Positions 1-5,407 of a DNA stretch of 5,483 nucleotides are shown here, piece after piece. How positions within the stretch are numbered: the first letter of the stretch is position 1; every line of letters begins with the position of its first letter. The notes beneath the pieces are model-generated. The model was not told where the DNA came from, made no database searches, and worked only from the letters and a program-made list of their open reading frames with translations. The position numbers and the translations under genes are program-made. The DNA comes from Nitrosomonas sp. (GTDB lineage Bacteria > Pseudomonadota > Gammaproteobacteria > Burkholderiales > Nitrosomonadaceae): the NCBI GenBank assembly GCA_003514765.1, contig DOOY01000151.1:1-5483 (forward strand). Direction: 5' to 3'.

Positions 1-1094
1 CGCAATGCACTCGGCGGCTGCCAGGCTGTGGTGCTGGACAGAAACGTTAAACCGGGAAAGTGTTCAAAATGCTGAACAAAGCTATGTAATAGCGCCTGGT
101 GCTGGTGATCAAGTAGCGCATCAAAATCTCTCCAGTAAATGGCGGCGCGTTGTAACAAGGCTTCCCGGGTAATCAGTCGAAGTGTTGTTGCAGAGAACAA
201 TTCCTTTTGAGTGAGCAGTTGTTCTATATCTACAACCAGCAAGTTCAAGCCCTTCTCTCGGCAGAGGGTTTCGGCAATTCTTTGCTTGCCCAGATCATAA
301 ATACCCATCAAATGGATAATGGCCGCCCCGTATGTCCATTGCGTTTTTAGCAGATGGCTGAATTTATTCATGAGCGGCTGATCGAGATGATACTCATCCG
401 GGCAGTTTTGTGAGCCAAGCGTAGACATCGCCACAAACGAATGGATTCTCTCATCCAGCGCATCCGTTCCGAGCAGATACTGGGTAATTCGGATATTTAA
501 TTTTAAGGATTTTGCCAGTATGGACTGATCCTGCTGCGCAGGATCGCTGGAAAACGCCACGAGGTGATTGCTAAATAAGGGAGCATCTTGATAAAAGCTG
601 GTCAAACTGTTTAGTTTTTCAGCAATAGCAGGTTGCAGTATATTAAGCGCCAGGTCGACGCTGGGTTTCTTTTTGGTGACATCATCTTGAAGATAGGCGT
701 AAAGCCTTTCATAGCGCAGATCAAGCTCAATCGCTAAACAAATCAGCAGTACATCACACTCAAAGTCATTTAGCTGAAAAAGTTGTTGAATGGCATCCAG
801 GCGCAGCTCGATACCTTGATCGCGTGCCGCCTGTTTTCTGAGTGCTATCTGATCTTTGAGTTCATGGAGTGCCAGTTCCGGTTGATTCTCGGCACTATTG
901 ACCTGAAACCAGCGGGGTCGCCCGATCGGTTGTTTTAGCAGCGTATCCAGTTCCTGCTCGGAAATATAGAGTCCGCGGAACTGTTCATCGTCGACATGCA
1001 ACTGCCTCGCCCTAGTCACCTGAGCTTGAATAAGTAAATCAATGCGCTCTAATTCAGCGAGAAGATGATCTGCTGAATGGGTGAAGCTATCCAT
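1..1094 (-). CDS. eCIS-type (Afp15/Pvc15-like) ATPase, N-terminal part, gene runs off the left edge
   Basis: An open frame of 364 codons runs leftward from ATG at 1094 with no stop before the window edge, so the C-terminus is missing. The start has a good Shine-Dalgarno (GGGAG at 1105-1101, 6-nt spacing). The N-terminus is helical (LLAELERIDLLIQAQV, about residues 9-24) and is followed by FRGLYISEQELDTLL, which I recognise as the winged-helix-like N-terminal region of ATPases found in extracellular contractile injection loci. A first nucleotide-binding-like module follows. Its Walker A-like GIYDLGKQ (264-271) has Gln where Ser/Thr is normal, and a Walker B-like AAIYWRDFDALL starts at 317. In this family the working AAA+ domain comes after such a degenerate module and would lie off the left edge. 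The family's role in assembling or disassembling the particle is not settled. The family call rests on remembered sequence patterns; other tandem-AAA ATPases are the alternative. Confidence 0.75.
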   Translation of the reverse strand, partial: MDSFTHSADHLLAELERIDLLIQAQVTRARQLHVDDEQFRGLYISEQELDTLLKQPIGRPRWFQVNSAENQPELALHELKDQIALRKQAARDQGIELRLDAIQQLFQLNDFECDVLLICLAIELDLRYERLYAYLQDDVTKKKPSVDLALNILQPAIAEKLNSLTSFYQDAPLFSNHLVAFSSDPAQQDQSILAKSLKLNIRITQYLLGTDALDERIHSFVAMSTLGSQNCPDEYHLDQPLMNKFSHLLKTQWTYGAAIIHLMGIYDLGKQRIAETLCREKGLNLLVVDIEQLLTQKELFSATTLRLITREALLQRAAIYWRDFDALLDHQHQALLHSFVQHFEHFPGLTFLSSTTAWQPPSAL

Positions 1095-1100
1095 ACACCG

Positions 1101-1105
1101 CTCCC
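1101..1105 (-). promoter_or_regulatory. Ribosome binding site of the ATPase gene
   Basis: GGGAG on the minus strand lies 6 nt before ATG 1094. It fixes the start of a gene whose stop is not visible in the window. Confidence 0.6.
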
Positions 1106-1220
1106 AATGACTGAAAACCGAGCTTGAAGTCTAAGTGTCCAAGCGTATTACCGGTATCTGACGATGAAGAACTAGAAAAGACTAACTACTGCGCTTTCCC
1201 CCGTTACATCAGCAAAAATA

Positions 1221-1249
1221 AAACTACGCCGGTTCACTATAAAAGTCAA
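1221..1249 (-). promoter_or_regulatory. Possible sigma-70 promoter for the ATPase gene
   Basis: On the minus strand TTGACT (1249-1244, 5 of 6 to the -35 consensus) is followed after exactly 17 nt by TAGTTT (1226-1221, only 3 of 6 to the -10 consensus). The predicted start would leave a leader of about 120 nt before the ATPase ATG. The weak -10 means this could be chance in AT-rich DNA. Confidence 0.25.
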
Positions 1250-1348
1250 TCCTAAAATTGTCGCTCCTGGCCGTTCTTCAGGAATCATTTTTGCTTTTAA
1301 TACTTAAACAGTAACAGCACTCTGGCTAGGCTGGAAGTTATTGCACCC

Positions 1349-1371
1349 GATGAAGTGCAGAAAGCTTCATC
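1349..1371. repeat. Perfect 7-bp inverted repeat (stem-loop)
   Basis: GATGAAG (1349-1355) and CTTCATC (1365-1371) are exact inverse complements separated by 9 nt. There is no T-run on either side, so it does not look like an intrinsic terminator. It lies between the end of the minus-strand operon and the ATPase gene and might act on read-through RNA, but its function is unknown. Confidence 0.35.
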
Positions 1372-1521
1372 AATTACCTGAAGTGTAATCTGGTCGAGAC
1401 AGAACTTCTTGCATAATCTTGGTGATTTGGGCATTGTAGCTACTTAGGCTCTTCATCTGCATACGTTACAGAAATCCCGTTCCTCCAAAAACTTGACAAT
1501 ACCTCCCCATATACATTGAGC

Positions 1522-2052
1522 TCATTGAACTTGACTCTTGCATTGAGCATCCGCCTCGTAGGCGAATGAGTTGTACCACGTGGTCTTCTCCCAGATTTCC
1601 TTGCACATCTCGCCGCAAACAATTCGTTTGAATCCACACATGCCGCCAAGCATAAAGCGTGCAGTGTAGGCACCCGCACTATCTCCACCTTTAAGTTCGA
1701 TGATAACGCGCGATTTTTTTTCAAAAACGCTCAGTTGATAAGTGTTGGTGAGATCTCTGTAAAACTTCTCGGGAATAGCGAATTCCTTGCCGCCAATGGA
1801 GACAAGGAAAACTTCAGTGATAAACCGTGGAGTACCCCCGTCCGTACCCCACATGCCCGCATCGGCTTCTTGGCACTCGCCGCTCTTGCATCGACGCTCG
1901 CGGAACGTGATAGCAACTCTTTTACCAGAAGACAGTGCAGATATCTTCTCGTACACAAAAGGAATCGCTTCAGTTTTTGCGAACGCGTTCAGTGGCGCGA
2001 AGGAAAATATCACAACGAAACTGAGGAGCAGGCTTTTAAAGCAAGTACGCAT
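1522..2052 (-). CDS. Secreted six-cysteine protein of unknown function
   Basis: This is a 176-residue protein with a clear Sec signal peptide: a basic N-terminus, a hydrophobic core (LLLSFVVIFSF, 8-18) and a likely signal peptidase I site after AFA (25|26). The mature part of about 151 residues contains six cysteines (55, 60, 139, 146, 150, 171). An even number, mostly near the C-terminus, suggests three disulfides in the periplasm. There is no lipobox, transmembrane helix or catalytic motif that I can name. The C-terminal part (CGEMCKEIWEKTTWYNSF, 146-163) is the most family-like stretch, but I cannot place it. The ATG is only 2 nt after the stop of the upstream DUF5675 gene and lacks a strong ribosome site, so translation is probably coupled. 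Co-expression with a putative cell-wall-active protein makes an inhibitor or immunity role conceivable, but this is inference only. Confidence 0.8.
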   Translation of the reverse strand: MRTCFKSLLLSFVVIFSFAPLNAFAKTEAIPFVYEKISALSSGKRVAITFRERRCKSGECQEADAGMWGTDGGTPRFITEVFLVSIGGKEFAIPEKFYRDLTNTYQLSVFEKKSRVIIELKGGDSAGAYTARFMLGGMCGFKRIVCGEMCKEIWEKTTWYNSFAYEADAQCKSQVQ

Positions 2053-2054
2053 TG

Positions 2055-2456
2055 TCAGACATTGCTAACTATCTCTATGAAGATTTTCTCTGCCCCGGAT
2101 GCAGCCTTTAATTTATTGAAAAGCTGTTCAAAAGCTACTCTACTTTGGCCTATGAATCCTTCACTTTTTGTAACACCCACCAGAATACATCCTTCCGTAT
2201 CTGCAGCTGTATTTCCGGGATGTATCCGTACTCCCTCAAATTCAGGAACATTCAGAAGAAGTGGAAGCAAACGGCCAAACCGCTGTGAATGGTTAATAAT
2301 TACTTCATAGCGCCCAACAGAAATGGCCGTCTCCCCCTTGATCTTCTTCGGTCTTTCTAAGTCTTCCAAAGTGTAGCATTCAAATTGACCATCTACAGAT
2401 AGCTCGCCAATCGTACTATTTCCAGAACGCTCTGTTCTTTCTAGTCGCAGTTCCAT
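2055..2456 (-). CDS. DUF5675 family protein, putative peptidoglycan-active enzyme
   Basis: This is a 133-residue soluble protein without a signal peptide. Diagnostic DUF5675 patterns are STIGELSVDG (14-23), CYTLED (27-32), GRYEV (48-52), and the core RIHPGNTAADTEGCILVG (77-94) with His79 and Cys90. An H...[S/T]xGC arrangement resembles the active site of YkuD-type L,D-transpeptidases, so peptidoglycan cross-link chemistry is plausible but unproven; members are common in phage-like and secretion-associated loci. I chose ATG 2456 rather than the in-frame ATG at 2477. The strong AAGGAGAG (2470-2463) lies 8 nt before 2456 and would fall inside the coding region of the longer form. It is the first gene of a two-gene operon with the secreted protein. 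With no export signal it would have to act in the cytoplasm, be released by lysis, or be delivered by a secretion machine. Confidence 0.85.
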   Translation of the reverse strand: MELRLERTERSGNSTIGELSVDGQFECYTLEDLERPKKIKGETAISVGRYEVIINHSQRFGRLLPLLLNVPEFEGVRIHPGNTAADTEGCILVGVTKSEGFIGQSRVAFEQLFNKLKAASGAEKIFIEIVSNV

Positions 2457-2462
2457 TTTTAA

Positions 2463-2470
2463 CTCTCCTT
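2463..2470 (-). promoter_or_regulatory. Strong ribosome binding site that decides the DUF5675 start
   Basis: AAGGAGAG on the minus strand is placed 8 nt (counted from AGGAG) before ATG 2456. Because it lies downstream of the alternative ATG at 2477, it argues for the shorter 133-residue product. Confidence 0.75.
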
Positions 2471-2557
2471 TTTGCAAGATGAATTCTATCTAGGAACCCC
2501 TGGCTACCTCACAAGCAGATGCTCTGTCACTGGCGCGGCCGAGCTAACTAAACCTGA

Positions 2558-2632
2558 ACGGCTCCGGATGCTATTGCGGCTGTTGCGGGTACCGGATTGA
2601 CCGGAGGTTTCTATAGGATATATCGTAATTAA
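2558..2632 (+). pseudogene. Possible decayed coding fragment
   Basis: Immediately after an in-frame stop, this frame reads TAPDAIAAVAGTGLTGG and then FYRIYRN before TAA. It is a small-residue-rich, possibly membrane-inserting end that looks protein-like. It has no start codon or ribosome site, and it sits in a GC-rich patch unlike its surroundings. The neighbouring frame is also open (AELTKPERLRMLLRLLRVPD, up to 2600), as would be expected for a frameshifted remnant. It could equally be chance, or part of the leader RNA of the opposite-strand operon. Confidence 0.2.
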
Positions 2633-2660
2633 CTGTTGAATGTAAATTACAACACATTCT

Positions 2661-2676
2661 AATTTAGATCATACCA
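2661..2676 (-). promoter_or_regulatory. Extended -10 promoter of the DUF5675 operon
   Basis: On the minus strand TGG-TATGAT (2676-2668) is an extended -10 element with 5 of 6 matches to TATAAT. It predicts transcription starting near 2661. The -35 region has no TTGACA-like sequence, as is usual when an activator overlaps it. The CRP-like site at 2695-2710 is centred at -41.5 relative to this start. The 5' leader to ATG 2456 would be about 205 nt. Confidence 0.55.
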
Positions 2677-2694
2677 GCCCGACTTTTAAATATT

Positions 2695-2710
2695 TGTGAT
2701 AAATCTCACA
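2695..2710. promoter_or_regulatory. CRP-family operator with both half-sites perfect
   Basis: TGTGA (2695-2699), six bases, then TCACA (2706-2710): both pentamers match the CRP consensus exactly, with AT-rich flanks. On the minus strand its centre falls at -41.5 from the start point predicted by the extended -10, which is the classic class II activation position. No comparably placed promoter was seen on the plus strand. A Vfr/Clp-type CRP homologue would read the same site. Confidence 0.65.
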
Positions 2711-2730
2711 CTAAGCATAAGAAAAAACGC

Positions 2731-2806
2731 AACTATTCAGCGAAATTTATCTTTCAATCAGTCTCTGAGATAAAATTGGGTAGCTCATCTTCGAAGAGTA
2801 GCGTAA
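2731..2806 (+). repeat. Long direct repeat, copy 1 (upstream border of the VWA/FHA pair)
   Basis: These 76 bp match 5408-5483 without gaps at 71 of 76 positions; differences are at 2742, 2745, 2751, 2775 and 2788. The repeat contains two internal symmetries. TTTATCT (2746-2752) pairs with AGATAAA (2768-2774). A near-palindrome centred on CTTCGAAG (2789-2796) is framed by GCT...AGC. Just beyond it lie AAGCGCTT and GCTTC-A-GAAGC, which may belong to the element; the second copy is cut off before that point. The repeat begins 20 bp from the CRP site. No integron-type core (RYYYAAC/GTTRRRY pair) is present. Confidence 0.9.
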
Positions 2807-2817
2807 GCGCTTCAGAA

Positions 2818-2839
2818 GCAGAAACATTATTTTTTCTGC
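2818..2839. repeat. Perfect 7-bp stem-loop next to repeat copy 1
   Basis: GCAGAAA (2818-2824) and TTTCTGC (2833-2839) are exact inverse complements around an 8-nt loop. There is no trailing T-run. It lies 12 bp after the defined repeat, and whether it is part of the repeated unit cannot be told because copy 2 is truncated. Confidence 0.35.
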
Positions 2840-2957
2840 AGGTTGACAGATAACTGCGTACCCGGCAAAAGTGTTGACACATCAGGTAGGGTTGGTCACG
2901 AGCTATTGAACCACTTCAAAAAAATCCTCTGTTTAAGAAATATCTGCTAACATTCGA

Positions 2958-2974
2958 CTTAGGACTAAGCCTAA
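2958..2974. repeat. Nested short inverted repeats upstream of the VWA-FHA gene
   Basis: CTTAG-GA-CTAAG (2958-2969) overlaps TTAGG-N6-CCTAA (2959-2974). The two alternative symmetries sit within 80 bp of the start codon and are flanked by a repeated CGACTT (2955-2960 and 2979-2984). This is the kind of structure an operator can have, but it is short enough to be chance. Confidence 0.25.
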
Positions 2975-3033
2975 TCTCCGACTTGAATTTTGGAAATAAT
3001 TCATATATGCATTTAAACTTTGGGCCTATTAGA

Positions 3034-4602
3034 ATGAAAAAGCTTTCTACTACTACCGGAGTCAGTTTATTTCTGTTCCTTTTTTGTATATCCCTTTTTG
3101 CAGAACAGCTTCAAGTCAATACTGCATACACGGATCAAACTAATGAAGTCTCATTTGTGGTTACATTGCCCTCAGGCGTGGAAGTACCTCCAAAGTCATC
3201 GGATTTTCAACTGTTTGACGGCAGTACAGCCATAATAAGCGCCGATGCGATTGAACCTTTTGCTGAGTCTGATAGAAAATTAGTCTTATTGTTTTCCGTT
3301 GATGTCAGTCGTTCTATCAGCAATGACACTCTTAGGGAAACCCAAGCTGCACTAATCAACATCTTTTCAATAACTTTACCAAAAGATAGATATCAATTCG
3401 GACTTGTTTCGTTCGCAGACGAAGTCATAGGCTCTCCATTTTTTACTGATGACCCTGAAACCTTTACTAAATCCATTCGCGAACTGAAGATCGCTCATGG
3501 CAACAAAACAGTTCTATATCAGGCAACAATCGACTCATTGAATAAACTTGAAGAACTTATGCCCGGTGAATATCGGCGTATTTTGATTATTTCTGATGGA
3601 AAAGATGAGGGAAGTGTTGAGGACTATGACACTGTTATTAATTTATCCAAGAGCCGGGGTATTCCCATTGATGGGATTGCAATTAATGGTATAAGTCCAC
3701 AGTATAACGCCCCCGAAAAGCTTAGTGCATTAGCAGAAGCTACAGGGGGCCATTTTATTCACCCTCGTAATCAGTCCATGAGTCTTAAGGAGGCAGTAAT
3801 TTCACTTTATGATAGCGCTATAGAAAACACATGGATCGTACATTTCAGATATCAACCGAACACAGAAAAGCCGAAGCTTAAAAATGTTCACATTAAATTC
3901 AAACAAAACGATACGATAAACTTGAGTGCAAATTTCTCAGAAAGTATTCCCGCACCAAGTGATTTTTCTATTTCTGAAGATATTCTCACAACACCTTCTA
4001 CAAACACCACTGTCAGTAATGAAGACAATTGGTCCCAAGAAATCAAAGGTAAATTTAATAATCCATCCACCTATTGGGTATTGGGTTTGCTACTATTGGT
4101 CACTTTGATTTTTATTTTATGGATTTTTCAGCGTAGAAAAAAAACCTTGATCAATGGCGACGCTGAGTTATCAACAGATCATGAACAATTAGAAACTGGA
4201 AGCCCCAACCACAACAACCTCTTCACGACAGGATCACAACAACCCAAAGAAGAAAGCAGTCGGCGGCAAACCGTTATCAGCTCCGATCTTAAGGACCAGG
4301 ATAGACCAAGCATTGCGTTGGAAGTGACAGAGGGCCCTCTCGAAGGTAAAAAAATCCCAATGGATAAACCAATGTTTCGAATAGGCGCTAATCAAGACAA
4401 TGACTTGGTTCTTATTGATGACTATGTATCCAGAAACCATGCATCGCTTACCTATAATAACAGTGATTTAATACTATCAGATCTGAACTCTCGTAACGGC
4501 ACCATGCTAAATGGAGTATTGATGAATAACAGAGCATCAGTTGTTCTGCCAGGAGATGTCATTCGAATTGGAAACACTTCCTTGATAATTATCACGTCAT
4601 AA
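3034..4602 (+). CDS. Membrane-anchored VWA-FHA protein (periplasmic VWA, cytoplasmic FHA)
   Basis: This 522-residue protein has four parts. A signal peptide covers about 1-23 (MKK start, hydrophobic core to SLFA). A von Willebrand factor A domain covers about 82-262. It has a complete metal-binding MIDAS: D90-V-S92-R-S94, T159 in GNKTVLYQA, and D188 in IISDGKD. A transmembrane helix spans about 348-365 and is followed by RRKK, so the C-terminus should be cytoplasmic. After a polar linker comes an FHA domain at about 427-520 with FRIG (448-451), SRNHA (466-470) and SRNGT (486-490), keeping the usual phosphothreonine-binding Ser, Arg, His and Asn. VWA domains bind protein ligands through the metal; FHA domains bind phosphothreonine. 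The design suits signalling across the inner membrane. I prefer ATG 3034 over TTG 2983 or ATG 3007 because it gives a standard signal peptide, though no start has a strong ribosome site. Its codons are visibly more AT-rich than the ATPase gene's. Confidence 0.85.
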   Translation: MKKLSTTTGVSLFLFLFCISLFAEQLQVNTAYTDQTNEVSFVVTLPSGVEVPPKSSDFQLFDGSTAIISADAIEPFAESDRKLVLLFSVDVSRSISNDTLRETQAALINIFSITLPKDRYQFGLVSFADEVIGSPFFTDDPETFTKSIRELKIAHGNKTVLYQATIDSLNKLEELMPGEYRRILIISDGKDEGSVEDYDTVINLSKSRGIPIDGIAINGISPQYNAPEKLSALAEATGGHFIHPRNQSMSLKEAVISLYDSAIENTWIVHFRYQPNTEKPKLKNVHIKFKQNDTINLSANFSESIPAPSDFSISEDILTTPSTNTTVSNEDNWSQEIKGKFNNPSTYWVLGLLLLVTLIFILWIFQRRKKTLINGDAELSTDHEQLETGSPNHNNLFTTGSQQPKEESSRRQTVISSDLKDQDRPSIALEVTEGPLEGKKIPMDKPMFRIGANQDNDLVLIDDYVSRNHASLTYNNSDLILSDLNSRNGTMLNGVLMNNRASVVLPGDVIRIGNTSLIIITS

Positions 4603-4670
4603 AGAATTAAAAGAGATTTTAGAGAATCCTGCGGCTTTGAGACTTTGCTTTTTTATTGCTTTATTGTTAT

Positions 4671-4676
4671 AAGGAG
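4671..4676 (+). promoter_or_regulatory. Ribosome binding site of the zinc-ribbon FHA gene
   Basis: AAGGAG with 6-nt spacing to ATG 4683. It confirms this start and predicts stronger translation than that of the upstream VWA-FHA gene. Confidence 0.75.
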
Positions 4677-4682
4677 AAATAA

Positions 4683-5402
4683 ATGTCAAGCTTATTGAGT
4701 TCTACAGGACGCCGGTGCCCTTCTGGCCGTCACGTAATGGATCCAGGCTGGAGTAAATGTCCTTATTGTGATGCTGAAAAAAGGTCAAATGAACAAACAG
4801 CACATCGGAAACCTGAGCGCATTGTATCCTCTGATGTGCGAAAAACGACAACAGAAGATGATTCTGCCCATCAAAGCAACCGCGAGACAAAAGCCATGCC
4901 ACGACAGACTTCTTCACCAAACGTCGGAGGTTATGGTGACCGAGGGGATAAACGGCGAATCCGGGGTATACTCATTACTTATACGTGGCGCCCACAAGGT
5001 GACTTGTTCCCAGTTAGAGAAGGTAAAAACTATATTGGCGCTGGCACTGTCAATCGCGAACCCGGCGATCCCCAATGCGACATTCAGATTACCGACGACC
5101 AAAAGCTTTCCTCGGCTCACGCTCTTATCCTTTGTCGACATGGGAGATTTGAGATTGTCGATCTGGAAAGTACCAATGGGACATTCATAGATGAAGAAAT
5201 GATACCCATTCGAGGAGCAGATCTTCCCGATACTGCCAACATAAGAACAGGCGCTACATCTTGGACGTTTATGAAAGTGAAAGTGGACACGCCGGATAAT
5301 AAAGTATCTGACAATTATGATCATCCTCAAAAACCTACCGTTACTCCTGCCCCAGAGGACGGCGAAAAAAAGGAAAAAGTTAAAAAAACAAAAGTACGGT
5401 AA
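4683..5402 (+). CDS. Zinc-ribbon-like FHA domain protein
   Basis: This is a 239-residue soluble protein without signal peptide or membrane helix. Near the N-terminus CPSGRHVMDPGWSKCPYC (12-29) supplies Cys12, His17, Cys26 and Cys29, a probable zinc-binding ribbon often seen in front of FHA domains. Residues 33-92 are Ser/Thr-rich, charged and probably disordered, with several Thr that could be phosphorylated. An FHA domain spans about 95-200: YIGAG (117-121), LSSAHA (142-147), and ESTNGTF (162-168). In the second motif the usual SRxH is SSxH, so the Arg-equivalent residue is Ser144, which could weaken or change phosphopeptide binding. The tail (205-239) is Pro/Lys-rich and ends very basic. 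The gene lies 80 bp after the VWA-FHA gene on the same strand with no clear terminator between, so the two probably form one operon. An adaptor role between a phosphorylated partner and the membrane VWA-FHA protein is likely but inferred. Confidence 0.85.
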   Translation: MSSLLSSTGRRCPSGRHVMDPGWSKCPYCDAEKRSNEQTAHRKPERIVSSDVRKTTTEDDSAHQSNRETKAMPRQTSSPNVGGYGDRGDKRRIRGILITYTWRPQGDLFPVREGKNYIGAGTVNREPGDPQCDIQITDDQKLSSAHALILCRHGRFEIVDLESTNGTFIDEEMIPIRGADLPDTANIRTGATSWTFMKVKVDTPDNKVSDNYDHPQKPTVTPAPEDGEKKEKVKKTKVR

Positions 5403-5407
5403 TTCGT

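Larger units (their letters stand above)
1095..1521. other. Mostly non-coding stretch between the ATPase gene and the minus-strand operon
   Basis: These 427 bp hold no convincing full gene. Visible items are the possible ATPase promoter (1221-1249), a stem-loop (1349-1371), and two short protein-like minus-strand frames. One starts at ATG 1550, overlaps the end of the secreted-protein gene and stops at 1440 (36 residues, containing LNVYGEVLSSFWRNG). The other starts at an ATG near 1433 and reads MPKSPRLCKKFC, about 45 residues in all. Neither has a clear ribosome binding site, and I recognise no family. They may be decayed gene ends or chance. No intrinsic terminator (GC stem plus T-run) was found after the operon. 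Confidence 0.5.
2457..3033. other. Divergent intergenic region of 577 bp
   Basis: This stretch separates the leftward DUF5675 operon from the rightward VWA-FHA gene. From left to right it holds the leader of the DUF5675 operon (2457-2661) with a GC-rich patch carrying CTCCGG/CCGGAG (2562-2567, 2601-2606), the class II CRP promoter (2661-2710), direct repeat copy 1 (2731-2806), and two stem-loops (2818-2839 and 2958-2974). Two TTGACA hexamers (2843-2848 and 2874-2879) on the plus strand lack any acceptable -10 at 16-18 nt. A weak extended -10-like TGCTAACAT (2945-2953) lacks a -35. The promoter of the VWA-FHA gene is therefore not resolved. Confidence 0.6.

Noticed and set aside
1349..1371. 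Stem-loop as an intrinsic terminator of the minus-strand operon
   Set aside because: The stem is not GC-rich and no T-run follows on either strand.
1735..2310. Plus-strand 191-residue open frame opposite the two-gene operon
   Set aside because: It spans two well-supported minus-strand genes, has no family features and reads as low-quality protein; it is an antisense shadow.
2731..2806. Repeat as an integron attC recombination site
   Set aside because: Position after a stop codon and internal symmetry are suggestive, but no RYYYAAC/GTTRRRY core pair is present, and more than 220 bp separate copy 1 from the next start codon.
2843..2879. Two TTGACA hexamers as plus-strand promoters for the VWA-FHA gene
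   Set aside because: Neither has a TATAAT-like hexamer at 16-18 nt downstream; only GC-mixed sequence is found there.
2983..3033. TTG at 2983 as start of the VWA-FHA gene, giving 539 residues
   Set aside because: It has no ribosome site and puts 17 residues before a standard MKK signal peptide; ATG 3034 is the more natural start.
4637..4665. TTGAGA-N17-TTTATT as an internal promoter for the zinc-ribbon FHA gene
   Set aside because: The predicted start would fall at about 4672, within the Shine-Dalgarno sequence, which would remove the ribosome site from the transcript.
4914..5330. Minus-strand 138-residue open frame opposite the zinc-ribbon FHA gene
   Set aside because: It lies entirely antisense to a gene with recognisable FHA motifs and a strong ribosome site, and shows no motif of its own.
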